Source: JACCZR01 sp963844805 (GTDB taxonomy: Bacteria; Actinomycetota; Thermoleophilia; Solirubrobacterales; Thermoleophilaceae). From it: DNA of 64,000 nt. Numbering within the stretch: position 1 is the first letter of the stretch; each line of letters starts with the position of its first letter. Below, piece after piece: positions 17,809 through 27,383 of this stretch. The stretch spans positions 310,001-374,000 of the forward strand of contig CAWJPU010000013.1 of assembly GCA_963844805.1 (NCBI GenBank). The letters run 5' to 3'. The notes beneath the pieces were generated by a model. It was not told where the DNA came from and searched no databases. It worked only from the letters and a program-made list of their open reading frames with translations. The position numbers and the translations under genes were made by a program.

Positions 17809-19094
17809 GCCGCGTGCCCATCCGGCTTCGGCTGACGGCCGCGTTTGCGCTGGCGACGGCGGTGGTGCTCGTCGTGGCGGGCGCGTTCGTCTACTCGCAG
17901 GTGCGCGGCGACCTCGACGAGGCGGTGGACGAGAGCCTGCGGGCGAGCGCCGTGCCCGCCGACCGCGAGGAGGGGCTCTCCCGCGTGCTCGGCCCGGGGG
18001 AGCGCGGCGGCATCTTGACCGCGGCCGACCGGCGCCGCGCCGGCCGCGGCGACGTCGTCTTCGAGCGCCGGGTCCCGGGGATCGAGGGCACGGCGCGCGT
18101 GCTGGCCCGCCCCGGCCGGCGCGGCACGGTGACGGTGACCGCGCGGTCGCTCGAGGATCGCAACGAGACCCTGGCCGGGCTGATCGCGGCGTTCGCGGTG
18201 GGCGGGCCGCTGGCCATCCTGCTCGCCTCGCTGCTCGGCTACGGGCTGGCCGCGGGCGCCATGCGCCCGGTGGAGGCGATGCGCCGGCGCGCGACCGAGG
18301 TGTCGCTGGAGAACGGCGACGAGCGGCTGCCCCTGCCGCACGCCCGGGACGAGATCCGCGCGCTGGGCGAGACGCTCAACGAGATGCTCGCCCGTCTGCG
18401 GGCCTCGTTCGCGCGGGAGCGCGAGTTCGTAGCCGACGCCAGCCACGAGCTGCGCACCCCGGTGGCCGTGGTCAAGGCCGAGCTCGAGGCCTGCCTGCGC
18501 GCCGAGGACCTCGGACCGCAGGCGCGCGAGTCCGTGGTGGCGGCGCTGGAGGAGTGCGACGGGCTGGCGCAGCTCGCCGAGGACCTGCTTGTGCTGGCGC
18601 GCTCCGCCGACGGGCGGCTGCCCGTGCGCCGCGAGCGGCTGTCCGCCCGTGAGCTGCTGGAGAGCGTGCGCGAGCGCTTCGCGGCCCGCGCCGGCGAGCG
18701 CGGTCGCGACATCGACGTGGAGGCGCCCGCGGATCTCGTGGTCGACGCCGACCCGCTGCGCCTGCGCCAGGCGCTGGGCAACCTCGCTGACAACGCCCTG
18801 CGCCACGGCCGGGGCGCGGTGACCCTGTCCGCGCGACGCGAGGACGGAGACACGGTGCTCGAGGTGAGCGACTCGGGCGCCGGCCTCGGCGATCTGGGCG
18901 ACCGCGCCTTCGAGCGCTTCGTGCGCGGCGACCCTGCCCGCAGCGGTTCCGGCGCCGGGCTCGGCCTGGCCATCGTGCGCGCGGTCGCCGAGGCACACGG
19001 GGGCACCGCCGGGGCGGCCGGGGAAGCCACCGTGCGGATGGTGCTGCCGGGCTCAGCGTCGTCTCAGGAGGCGGTCGTACGGTCGCCCCGATGA
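17805..19094 (+). CDS. Sensor histidine kinase with HAMP domain
   Basis: 429 residues. Two membrane helices (about 10-30 and 125-150) enclose an extracytoplasmic sensor of about 95 residues. Then HAMP (RPVEAMRRRATEVSLE), HisKA with DASHELRTPVAVVKAELE, and HATPase_c with NLADNALRHGRG (N box), DSGAGLGDLG (G1) and GSGAGLGLAIVRAVAEAHGG (G2). It is the cognate kinase of the OmpR-type regulator. Its last codons contain CTCAG repeats that may control the PepSY gene downstream. Confidence 0.95.
   Translation: MSRVPIRLRLTAAFALATAVVLVVAGAFVYSQVRGDLDEAVDESLRASAVPADREEGLSRVLGPGERGGILTAADRRRAGRGDVVFERRVPGIEGTARVLARPGRRGTVTVTARSLEDRNETLAGLIAAFAVGGPLAILLASLLGYGLAAGAMRPVEAMRRRATEVSLENGDERLPLPHARDEIRALGETLNEMLARLRASFAREREFVADASHELRTPVAVVKAELEACLRAEDLGPQARESVVAALEECDGLAQLAEDLLVLARSADGRLPVRRERLSARELLESVRERFAARAGERGRDIDVEAPADLVVDADPLRLRQALGNLADNALRHGRGAVTLSARREDGDTVLEVSDSGAGLGDLGDRAFERFVRGDPARSGSGAGLGLAIVRAVAEAHGGTAGAAGEATVRMVLPGSASSQEAVVRSPR
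19051..19067 (+). repeat. Paired CTCAG repeats upstream of the PepSY gene
   Basis: GCTCAG at 19051 and TCTCAG at 19062 have the same 11-bp spacing as the repeats before the response regulator. They lie inside the 3' end of the kinase gene, about 55 bp before the PepSY ATG, so that gene is a probable direct target. Confidence 0.4.
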
Positions 19095-19119
19095 CAGCCG
19101 AACGACCCAGGAGGAACGG

Positions 19120-19455
19120 ATGAAGGACACGATCAAGAAGCCCCTCGTGGTGCTGCTCGGGCTGATCGCCCTGGCCGCCGGCGGAGCCGGCGTGGCCCAG
19201 GCGATCGGCGGCGGCGAGGAGAATGAGGGCCGCGAGGAGAACGAGCAGGCCGACGGCGGCGCGCTGCGCGGAGGCGCCTTCGACCGCGCCGAGCGGGCCG
19301 CGCTTGCCCGCGCCGGCGGCGGCGATGTCCTCGAGGCCGAGAAGGGCGACGACGGCGACGCCGCCTACGAGGTGGCCGTCCGCAAGCGCGACGGCAGCGT
19401 GGTCGAGTACCACCTCGACGGCAGCTTCAAGGTCATCGGGACCGAGAAGGAGTAG
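19120..19455 (+). CDS. Exported PepSY-domain-like small protein
   Basis: 111 residues with a signal peptide (KKPLVVLLGLIALAAGGAGV, cleavage near AQA-IGG), an acidic low-complexity stretch (GGGEENEGREENEQADGG) and a C-terminal part with AALARAGGGDVLEAEKGDDG, YEVAVRKRDGSVVEYHLDG and SFKVIGTEKE, the usual PepSY pattern of a helix and beta hairpin. PepSY proteins often accompany two-component systems, modulating them or peptidases outside the membrane. GAGGAACGG precedes the ATG. Confidence 0.75.
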   Translation: MKDTIKKPLVVLLGLIALAAGGAGVAQAIGGGEENEGREENEQADGGALRGGAFDRAERAALARAGGGDVLEAEKGDDGDAAYEVAVRKRDGSVVEYHLDGSFKVIGTEKE

Positions 19456-19459
19456 GACG

Positions 19460-20173
19460 ATGCGGCCCCGGCACCTCACGGCCTTGCTCGCTGCCGGGGC
19501 GGCGCTGTTCGCGGCGGGGTGCGGCGGCGACGAGCGCCGCTCCGGCGGGCCGGCCCCGCGCGAGCTCTCGCCGAACATCGACAACCCCTACTGGCCGATG
19601 AAGCCCGGCAGCCGCTGGGTCTACCGCGAGACCGACGACGAGGGCGCGAACCTGCGCGTCGAGGTCACGGTGACCGACAAGACCAAGCGGGTCGCCAACG
19701 GCGCTATCGCGCGGGTGGTCCGCGACGAGGTGACCGAGAACGGAGCGCCCGTCGAGCTGACCGACGACTGGTACGCGCAGGATCGGGCGGGGAACATCTG
19801 GTACCTCGGCGAGCGGACCGCCGAATACGAGAACGGCAAGGTGAAGACCCGGGCCGGCTCGTTCGAGGCCGGCGTCGACGGGGCGAAGGCCGGGATCATC
19901 ATGCCGGCCCACCCGCGGCCCGGCATGGAGTACAGGCAGGAGTACTACAAGGGCCAGGCCGAGGACAGGGCCCGGGTGCTGAGCGTCGACGACCAGGCCG
20001 AGGTGCCCGCCGGGCATTTCCGCAACACCTTGACGACGCGGGACGAGAACCCGCTCGATCCCAAGGTGCTCGAGTACAAGCTCTACGCGCGCGGGGTGGG
20101 ACCGGTGCTGGTGCTCTCGCCGTCCGGCGGCGCCGGCGGCAGGGAGGAGCTGGTCAGCTTCAGGCGGGGCTAG
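19460..20173 (+). CDS. Secreted lipoprotein of unknown function
   Basis: 237 residues. A lipobox is visible at the end of the signal peptide (LLAAGAALFAAGCGGDE), so Cys near residue 20 should be lipidated. The mature part starts PNIDNPYWPMKPGSRWVYRE and is mostly beta strand with TVTDKTKRVANGAIARVVRD, RAGNIWYLGERTAEYENGKV and GVGPVLVLSPSGG; similar secreted actinobacterial proteins exist but I cannot name a function. It follows the PepSY gene by 4 bases, so both are probably in the two-component regulon. It overlaps the end of plsC by 14 bp in convergent orientation. Confidence 0.75.
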   Translation: MRPRHLTALLAAGAALFAAGCGGDERRSGGPAPRELSPNIDNPYWPMKPGSRWVYRETDDEGANLRVEVTVTDKTKRVANGAIARVVRDEVTENGAPVELTDDWYAQDRAGNIWYLGERTAEYENGKVKTRAGSFEAGVDGAKAGIIMPAHPRPGMEYRQEYYKGQAEDRARVLSVDDQAEVPAGHFRNTLTTRDENPLDPKVLEYKLYARGVGPVLVLSPSGGAGGREELVSFRRG

Positions 20174-20930
20174 CGGGCCGCCGGCGCGTGGAGCGGGCGG
20201 CCCGGCGGGCGGCGCGGGCGGCCTTCACGGCGCTGCGCCGGCCGTCGCTGCGCAGCGGCCCGTAGAGGCCCTTCACGCGGTCGAACACCGTGTTGGCGGT
20301 GGCGAGCGACTGCTCCTTGGTGGGGTGGTCGACCTGCTCGAACTGGACCGGGTCGCCGAACTGCACGGTGACCTTGGGGAACTGGCCCTTCTTCCAGTTC
20401 CGGGCCCGCTCGGACCCGGCGATGGCGGCGGGCACGACCGGCGCGCCGGACTCCAGGGCCAGCCGGCCGATGCCGGGCTTGGCCTCGCCGAGGTCGCCGG
20501 AGCGAGACCGGCCGCCCTCGCAGTACATGACCACGATGTCGCCGCGCGCGAGCACGGCGTGGGCGGTCTTGAAGGCCTCCTCGTCGTGGTGCCCGCGCCG
20601 CACCGGGAACACGCCGCCGTGCTTGTAGATGAACTGCATGGGCCGCTGGAACAGCTGCGACTTGGCCATGAAGTGCACCTTGCGGCGCAGGTAGACGGCG
20701 ATGAAGAAGTGGTCGAGGAACGAGAAGTGGTTGGGCGCGATGATCGCCGGCCCGTCCGCGGGCACCTTGTCGGTGTCGATGGAGCGCGCGCGGAAGACGA
20801 TCAGCAGGTACGGCGTCAGCACGAAGCGCACCAGCTCGTACACCCAGTCGGGCCGGCGGCTGCGCGTGCGCTCGTGGAAGCGGTCGAAGTGCTCGGCCGG
20901 GCGCGGGTCCTTGTAGACCTGTTCCTTCAC
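20160..20930 (-). CDS. plsC: 1-acyl-sn-glycerol-3-phosphate acyltransferase
   Basis: 256 residues. PlsC-family blocks: NHFSFLDH (catalytic HxxxxD), GGVFPVRRG, CEGGRSRSGDLGEAKPGIGR and APVVPAAIAGSER. The enzyme acylates lysophosphatidate at the membrane to give phosphatidate. The C-terminus is Arg/Ala rich (KAARAARRAARSTRRRPA), perhaps for binding the membrane surface. Its GTG overlaps the stop of the cyclopropane synthase-like gene, and glycerol kinase lies upstream, making a three-gene phospholipid operon. Confidence 0.9.
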   Translation of the reverse strand: MKEQVYKDPRPAEHFDRFHERTRSRRPDWVYELVRFVLTPYLLIVFRARSIDTDKVPADGPAIIAPNHFSFLDHFFIAVYLRRKVHFMAKSQLFQRPMQFIYKHGGVFPVRRGHHDEEAFKTAHAVLARGDIVVMYCEGGRSRSGDLGEAKPGIGRLALESGAPVVPAAIAGSERARNWKKGQFPKVTVQFGDPVQFEQVDHPTKEQSLATANTVFDRVKGLYGPLRSDGRRSAVKAARAARRAARSTRRRPASPA

Positions 20931-21859
20931 CTCGTGACCGGTTTACCCGGCTTCGCGCCTTTGGTTACCTCGAGCACCAGCCGGTAGTGCTCGAGCAGTT
21001 GGCGCTCGAAGCAGACGCTGTTGGCGCTGACCCCCGAGGTGAACGCCAGGCGGAAGTCCGAGCTGGTCAGCCAGCGCGGCACGAGGCGGGCCTTGAAGAG
21101 CGTCTTGCGCAGGCTGCGCTCGGCGAACCGCGCGCGCCACTGACGGATGGTCTCCAGGTAGTCGACCCGGCCGCTGACGCTGGAGACCAGGCGGAAATCG
21201 GGCTCGGCGTTGCGCACGATCTGCTCTTGGCCGAAGGGGAGCAGCGAGCCGGGGAACATGTGGCTCATCAGGGCCAGGTACCAGGAGTCGGAGTCGCGCG
21301 GGGCGTCGATGTCCACCTCCTCCAGCGGGATCATGTTCGGCCCGAACACCATCGTCTGCAGGTACAGGCGGCCGCCTTCGGGCAGCAGCCCCGCGAGGTT
21401 GCCGAACAGCTGCCGGTAGACGGCGTCCTGGCGGCCCGCCTCGTGGTCCTCGGGCGACGCGAAGTGCTCGAAGGCTCCGAGGCTCGCCACCGCGTCGAAG
21501 GGGCCGAAGGTGTCGCGGTCGACGGTCAGCGCGTCGTGCATGTGCACCTCGAGCCCGTGGCGCCGGCAGGCGTCGGCCTGGGCCGAGGACAGCGTCACGC
21601 CGACCCCCTCCGCCCCGCGGCGGCGGATGAAGTCGAGCAGCGGCCCCCAGCCGCAGCCCAGGTCGAGCACCCGCCGGCCCGGGCCGATGCCGATCTGCTC
21701 GGCCACGTAGTCGTGCTTGCGCCGCTGGGCCTCCTCGAGGCTCAGCGAGAAGTCGCCGTCGTACTTCGCCCCGCTGAAGTCGGCCAGCTCCCCCATGCTC
21801 AACCGGAAGATCCGGTCGGTGAGGGAGTAGGTGAAGTCGAGGTCCTTGCGGTCCGCCAC
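20927..21859 (-). CDS. Cyclopropane-fatty-acyl-phospholipid synthase-like methyltransferase
   Basis: 310 residues from a GTG with GGAGGG just upstream. The SAM site is RRVLDLGCGWGPLLDFI, followed by EGVGVTLSSAQADACRR and FDAVASLGAFEHFASPED. YSLTDRIFRLSMGELADFSG near the N-terminus is a shortened version of the YD.GN.F...YSC..F region of CFA synthases. It should transfer a methylene or methyl group from SAM to unsaturated lipid chains. The related mycolic-acid type enzymes are the alternative. It sits between glpK and plsC with an 11-base gap and a GTGA overlap. Confidence 0.85.
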   Translation of the reverse strand: MADRKDLDFTYSLTDRIFRLSMGELADFSGAKYDGDFSLSLEEAQRRKHDYVAEQIGIGPGRRVLDLGCGWGPLLDFIRRRGAEGVGVTLSSAQADACRRHGLEVHMHDALTVDRDTFGPFDAVASLGAFEHFASPEDHEAGRQDAVYRQLFGNLAGLLPEGGRLYLQTMVFGPNMIPLEEVDIDAPRDSDSWYLALMSHMFPGSLLPFGQEQIVRNAEPDFRLVSSVSGRVDYLETIRQWRARFAERSLRKTLFKARLVPRWLTSSDFRLAFTSGVSANSVCFERQLLEHYRLVLEVTKGAKPGKPVTR

Positions 21860-21870
21860 GTCGCCCTCCG

Positions 21871-23289
21871 CTAGCGCTTCCCGCTCGCGCGCTCGAGGGC
21901 TTCGTGCCAGCCGTCCACCAGCGTCTCGCGGGTGCTGTCCGCCATGCCCGGCTCGTAGCGCGCGCCCTCGCGCCACATCGCGCGCACGTCCTCCTCGCTC
22001 CACACGCCCGTGGCCACCCCGGCCAGGAACGCGGCGCCCATCGCCGTGGTCTCCGACACCTCCGGGACCACCACCGGCACGCCCAGCAGGTCGGCCTGGA
22101 ACTGCATCAGCCAGCCGTTGGCGGTGGCGCCGCCGTCGGCGCGCAGCTCCTCCAGCGGCTCGCCGCTGGCCTTCTCCATCGCGCGCACGGCGTCGAGGGT
22201 CTGGTAGGCGATCGACTCCAGCGCCGCACGCGCCAGGTGCGCGCGGCCGGTCCCGCGGGTGAGCCCGGTGATGGTGCCCCGCGCGTATGAGTCCCAGTAC
22301 GGCGAGCCGAGCCCGACGAAGGCGGGCACGAGGTAGACGCCGTCGTTGGAGTCCAACGACGCCGCGAGCTGCTCGGTCTCGTCCGCGCGGTCGATGATCC
22401 CGAGAGCGTCGCGCAGCCACTGCACCGCGGCGCCGGTCACGAAGATCGAGGCCTCCACCGCGTAGGCGGGCTCGGCGCCCGCGGCGATCGTCGTGAGCAG
22501 CCCGGCATGAGGCTTGGGGGCCTCTCCGCCCGCGTGCTGGAGCACGAACGAGCCGGTGCCGTAGGTGTTCTTGCCCAGCCCCGCCTCGTGGCAGGCCTGC
22601 CCGTATAGAGCCGCCTGCTGGTCGCCTGCCATGCCCGCCAGCGGCACGCTGCCACCGAACTCGGCCGTCTCCCCCACCACCGACGCGCTCTCGACGGGCT
22701 CGGGCAGCCAGCCGGGGTCGACGTGGAGGATCTCGCACAGCTCGGGATCCCAGCGGCGCTCGCGGATGTCGAACAGCAGGGTGCGCGAGGCGTTGGTCAG
22801 GTCGGTGACGTGCTCGCCGCAGAGCTTGTGCGCGAGCCAGGCGTCGATGGTGCCGAAGCGGGCGCCGCCATGGCCCTCATTGACCAGCCACTCGATCTTG
22901 GTGCCCGAGAAGTAGGGGTCGAGGACCAGGCCGGTGCGCTCGCGGAAGAGGGGCTCGCGGCCCTCCTCCTTGAGCTCGTCGCAGCGGTCCGAGGTGCGCC
23001 TGTCCTGCCACACCAGCGCCCGGTGGACGGGCTCACCGGTGTCCGGGTCCCAGGCCACCACGGTCTCGCGCTGGTTGGTGATCCCGATCGCCTTCGGCTG
23101 CTCGCCGCCCAGGGCGTCCGCGGCCACCTCGCGCGTGACCTCCCAGATCTCGCTCGCGTCGTGCTCGACCCACCCGGGCCGGGGGAAGTGCTGCTCGAAC
23201 TCGCGGTAGGCACGTCCGGCCGGGCGCCCCTCGTCGTCGAAGGCGATGCAGGTGGTTCCGGTCGTGCCCTGGTCGATGGCGAGGATCAC
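21871..23289 (-). CDS. glpK: Glycerol kinase
   Basis: About 472 residues. FGGY-family signatures: ILAIDQGTTGTTCIAFDDEG, ITNQRETVVAWD, LVWQDRRTSDRC, AGMAGDQQAALYGQ, GTGSFVLQ, VPAFVGLGSPYWDSYARGTI and ADGGATANGWLMQFQADLLG. It phosphorylates glycerol to sn-glycerol-3-phosphate, the backbone used by the acyltransferase later in the same operon. I choose the GTG at 23289 (VILAIDQ) because a TAGCTT -10 box lies 10 bases before it; a TTG at 23301 would lie inside that box region. Confidence 0.95.
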   Translation of the reverse strand: MILAIDQGTTGTTCIAFDDEGRPAGRAYREFEQHFPRPGWVEHDASEIWEVTREVAADALGGEQPKAIGITNQRETVVAWDPDTGEPVHRALVWQDRRTSDRCDELKEEGREPLFRERTGLVLDPYFSGTKIEWLVNEGHGGARFGTIDAWLAHKLCGEHVTDLTNASRTLLFDIRERRWDPELCEILHVDPGWLPEPVESASVVGETAEFGGSVPLAGMAGDQQAALYGQACHEAGLGKNTYGTGSFVLQHAGGEAPKPHAGLLTTIAAGAEPAYAVEASIFVTGAAVQWLRDALGIIDRADETEQLAASLDSNDGVYLVPAFVGLGSPYWDSYARGTITGLTRGTGRAHLARAALESIAYQTLDAVRAMEKASGEPLEELRADGGATANGWLMQFQADLLGVPVVVPEVSETTAMGAAFLAGVATGVWSEEDVRAMWREGARYEPGMADSTRETLVDGWHEALERASGKR

Positions 23290-23317
23290 GCGGGGCGCCA
23301 AGCTATCGTGCGCGCCC
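23290..23317. promoter_or_regulatory. 28-bp bidirectional promoter, glpK / mini biotin carrier
   Basis: Plus-strand -10 TATCGT (23304-23309) stands 8 bases before GTG 23318; minus-strand -10 TAGCTT (23300-23305) stands 10 bases before GTG 23289. The two boxes overlap as AAGCTATCGT. No Shine-Dalgarno fits in either direction. Confidence 0.5.
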
Positions 23318-23530
23318 GTGCCAAACGTCGAAGCTCACATCACCGGGACGGTCTGGAAGGTCGAGTGCGAGCTCGGCCAGGAGGTGGAGGAGGGCGACAC
23401 GCTCGTGATCCTGGAGTCCATGAAGATGGAGATGCCCGTCGAGGCCGAGGACGACGGGAAGGTCTCGGAGATCTCCTGCTCCGAGGGCCAGTCCGTGTCC
23501 GAGGGCGACACGCTGATCGTCCTCGAGTGA
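23318..23530 (+). CDS. Mini biotin/lipoyl carrier protein (TB7.3-like)
   Basis: 70 residues, consisting of one biotinyl domain: VEAHITGTVWKVECELGQEV, then ILESMKMEMPVEAEDDGKV with the biotinylation Lys in the MKM motif, and SEGDTLIVLE. Mycobacterial TB7.3 is of the same size and is biotinylated. It would carry carboxybiotin for an acyl-CoA carboxylase whose other subunits are not in the window. The biotin synthesis genes bioB, bioF and bioD begin 1.5 kb downstream on the same strand. The stop overlaps the next GTG. Confidence 0.85.
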   Translation: MPNVEAHITGTVWKVECELGQEVEEGDTLVILESMKMEMPVEAEDDGKVSEISCSEGQSVSEGDTLIVLE

Positions 23531-24369
23531 CCGGCGAGGAGCGCAGCCCGAGCGCTGGTCGGGCGAGCACCGCAGCCACAACAGTCACGCTCGCCAGCGG
23601 CAAGCTCGTCCGCGACGAGCCCGCGGACGGGGTCGTCCGCCTCCGGATCAACCACCCTCAGCGCCGGGGTGCGCTCGACCACGAGATCCTCGACACGCTG
23701 GCGGAGACCGCCCGCACGCTCGACGCCCGCTGCCTGGTGCTCACCGGCACCGACCCGATGTTCTCGGCCGGCTACGACCTCGGCAACCTCGAGGGCCAGG
23801 AGTTCGAGCAGGATGCCGAGCGCCTGGTGGCCCACCCCTTCCACGCGGCCTTGGAGGCGCTGGAGGCCTACCCCTATCCGGTCGTCGCGCAGGTCAACGG
23901 CCACGCGATCGGCGGCGGGCTGGAGCTGGCGCTCACGGCCGACATCCGCATCGCCGCCCGTGGGGTGAAGGTCGGCATGCCGCCCGCAAAGCTCGGGCTC
24001 ATCTACTCCCACACGGGCGTGAAGAAGTTCCTCGAGCTGTGCGGGCCCGCCCACACCTCCGAGCTGTTCCACCTGGGCCGCAACGTGGACGCCGACCGCG
24101 CCGCCGAGATCGGCCTGGTCAACCACGTGGTCGAGGCCGATGAGCTGGAGGAGCGTGCCGTGGAGATGGCCGGCGAGATCGCCGCCAACGCGCCGCTGTC
24201 GCTGTCGGGCAACAAGCGGATCATCCGCGCCCTCCGAGAGGGGCCGCTCAGCGAGCAACAGGAGCGCGACCTGGTCGAGCTGCGCGAGTCGTGCTTTCGC
24301 AGCGAGGACTTCCGCGAGGGCGTACGCGCGTTCGGCGAGAAGCGCGCGCCCGAGTGGAAGGGCCGATGA
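23527..24369 (+). CDS. Enoyl-CoA hydratase/isomerase family protein
   Basis: 281 codons. The first 30 residues are a Ser/Ala-rich extension, and the crotonase fold begins about VRLRINHPQRRGALDHEILD. CoA and oxyanion-hole segments are GTDPMFSAGYDLGNLEG and AQVNGHAIGGGLELALTADI. Glu residues of the active-site helix region lie in PPAKLGLIYSHTG, where the usual E is replaced (KLGLIYS), so isomerase or other crotonase chemistry is as likely as hydration. The tail EDFREGVRAFGEKRAPEWKG is typical. Coupled to the biotin carrier by a GTGA overlap. Confidence 0.85.
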   Translation: MTGEERSPSAGRASTAATTVTLASGKLVRDEPADGVVRLRINHPQRRGALDHEILDTLAETARTLDARCLVLTGTDPMFSAGYDLGNLEGQEFEQDAERLVAHPFHAALEALEAYPYPVVAQVNGHAIGGGLELALTADIRIAARGVKVGMPPAKLGLIYSHTGVKKFLELCGPAHTSELFHLGRNVDADRAAEIGLVNHVVEADELEERAVEMAGEIAANAPLSLSGNKRIIRALREGPLSEQQERDLVELRESCFRSEDFREGVRAFGEKRAPEWKGR

Positions 24370-24382
24370 CCGCGCTCGGCCG

Positions 24383-24958
24383 CTAGCCGCGCTTCGCCGC
24401 CTGTCGGTCGGTCCACTCGCCGACCGACCCGATCACGAATCCGACCGACTGCAGCGCGCGGCCCAGCAGCGAGCCGTCATAGGGAGCCATGGCGGCGTCG
24501 GGATCGGCGCCCAGCTCGGCCGCCGCTGACCGCACGTTGCGCTCGACCTCCTCCATGCGGTGCTGCCAGCCCGCGCAGAAGTCCCGCGCGCGGGCGTCCG
24601 CGCGCGTCTCGGCGACGCGTCGCAGGTAGGCCAGCAGGCCCACGAGGTAGGCGATCTCGCTGAGCGCGAAGCGCGCCGCGCGGTCGGTCTCCAGGAAGCG
24701 GTTGCGCACCTCGGCCCGGGCCAGTCCGATCGAGCTCCCGAGGCCCTGCGCGGCGGGCTTGCCGTGCAGGTCGTAGGCGGCGGCGTGGGTCTCGAGCTGG
24801 CGCAGGAGCTCGCGCGCGGCCTCGGCCCCGTCGCGGAAGGCCCCCGCCTGAGCGGGCGGGAGATGGGAGGCCAGCTGGTCGTAGTGGGTGGCGAGGGAGC
24901 GGGAGAAGGCGAACAGCTCGCGCAGGCCCCGGTGCTCGGTGGGATGGAGGGAGGACAT
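24383..24958 (-). CDS. Helical protein of unknown function
   Basis: 191 residues, nearly all alpha-helical by composition: FAFSRSLATHYDQLASHLPP, AEAARELLRQLETHAAAYDL, RAEVRNRFLETDRAARFALS, EEVERNVRSAAAELGADPDA. There is no signal peptide, one Cys (DFCAGWQHRMEEVE) and a moderately hydrophobic helix IAYLVGLLAYLRRV. No family is recognised. It is divergent from bioB across a 61-bp gap, with TAGACA 7 bases before its ATG as a possible -10 box. Confidence 0.6.
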   Translation of the reverse strand: MSSLHPTEHRGLRELFAFSRSLATHYDQLASHLPPAQAGAFRDGAEAARELLRQLETHAAAYDLHGKPAAQGLGSSIGLARAEVRNRFLETDRAARFALSEIAYLVGLLAYLRRVAETRADARARDFCAGWQHRMEEVERNVRSAAAELGADPDAAMAPYDGSLLGRALQSVGFVIGSVGEWTDRQAAKRG

Positions 24959-25005
24959 GGGGAGGTGTCTAGCGCAGGATCCCCGATGCCGTCCGGGGTC
25001 GGGCA

Positions 25006-25011
25006 TACCTT
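25006..25011 (+). promoter_or_regulatory. Candidate -10 box (TACCTT) of the biotin operon
   Basis: TACCTT is 8 bases before the bioB GTG, matching TANNNT and implying a leaderless mRNA. No BirA-type palindrome is evident in the 61-bp gap. Confidence 0.4.
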
Positions 25012-25019
25012 GAGCGTCG

Positions 25020-26161
25020 GTGCCACCGCTCATCAGCCCCAGCGAGGCCCTCGCCCTCGGGGAGATCGAGGACCACGGCGAGATCGAAGCCCTGGTCGAG
25101 CGTGCATGGGAGGCCCGCCAGGAGCGCTTCGGCGACTCGACCGACATGTGCTCGCTGGTCAACGCCAAGTCCGGCGGCTGCGCCGAGGACTGTGGCTTCT
25201 GCGCGCAGTCGCGCTACGCCGAGGCCGACACCCCGATGCACGCGATGATGAGCCCGGACCAGATCCTCGGGCACGCCCGGGCGGCCGAGGCGGCGGGCGC
25301 ACACCGCTTCTGCATGGTCACCCAGGGCCAGGGCCTGTCCAAGCGGGACTTCGCCAACGTGCTGGAGGGGGCCAAGCTCGTCGCCGAGCACACCAACCTC
25401 AAGCGCTGCGCCTCGGTCGGGCACCTGTCGGCCCAGCGGGCCAAGTCGCTCCGCGAGGCCGGGATCCAGCGGGTCCACCACAACGTCGAGACGGCCGAGA
25501 GCTACTACCCGGAGGTCTCCACGACCGTCCGCTACGAGGGCCGGCTGCGCACGATCGACGCGGTGCGCGAGGCCGGCCTCGAGACCTGCGTGGGGGGCAT
25601 CCTCAACCTCGGCGAGACGCGCGAGCAGCGAGTGGAGATGGCCTTCGAGCTGGCCAAGCTCGACCCCACCAGCGTCCCGATCAACCTGCTCAACCCGCGC
25701 GAGGGCACCAAGTTCGGCGACCGCGACCGCATGGACCCGTGGGAGGCCGTCAAGTGGATCGCGATCTTCCGGCTGATCCTCCCCGCCGCGCTGTTCCGCC
25801 TCTGCGGCGGGCGGGTCGAGAACCTCGGCGAGCTGCAGCCGCTTGCCGTCAAGGCGGGCCTCAACGGCGTGATGATGGGCAACTTCCTCACCACCCTCGG
25901 GTCCGAGCCCGAGGACGACCGCGCGATGTTCGAGGACCTGGGCCTCAACGTGGCCCGCCAGGACGACAACGGCGCCAACCCGCGCCCCGACAACCGCTCA
26001 GGCTGGCTGGAAGGCGACGCGCCACGCACGCCCGTCGACGACCTGATCGACAGCCAGGACGAGGCCAACTTCTGGAACCCGGAGCGCCAGCTTCGCCGCA
26101 TTCCCAAGGGCAAGGTGCCCCCGCGGCCTGAAGTGGTGCAGGTGGAGCCCCGCGAGGCGGC

Positions 26162-26165
<4 letters not shown>
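25020..26165 (+). CDS. bioB: Biotin synthase
   Basis: 381 residues. Radical-SAM cysteines appear as CAEDCGFC (CxxxCxxC) after SLVNAKSGG, the usual BioB wording. Later BioB blocks are RFCMVTQGQGLS, RVHHNVETAESYYPEV, CVGGILNLGETREQRVEMAF, INLLNPREGTKFGD and GLNGVMMGNFLTTLG. It inserts sulfur into dethiobiotin as the last step of biotin synthesis. The C-terminal 60 residues (from about WLEGDAPRTPVDDLIDS) extend beyond the E. coli enzyme. Start GTG 25020; its TGA overlaps the bioF GTG. Confidence 0.95.
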
Positions 26166-27382
<1,217 letters not shown>

Positions 27383-27383
27383 C

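Noticed and set aside
20927..22738. Apparent 603-residue protein ahead of the cyclopropane synthase domain
   Set aside because: The N-terminal half is an out-of-frame reading of glpK. A GTG with a Shine-Dalgarno at 21859 starts the real gene.
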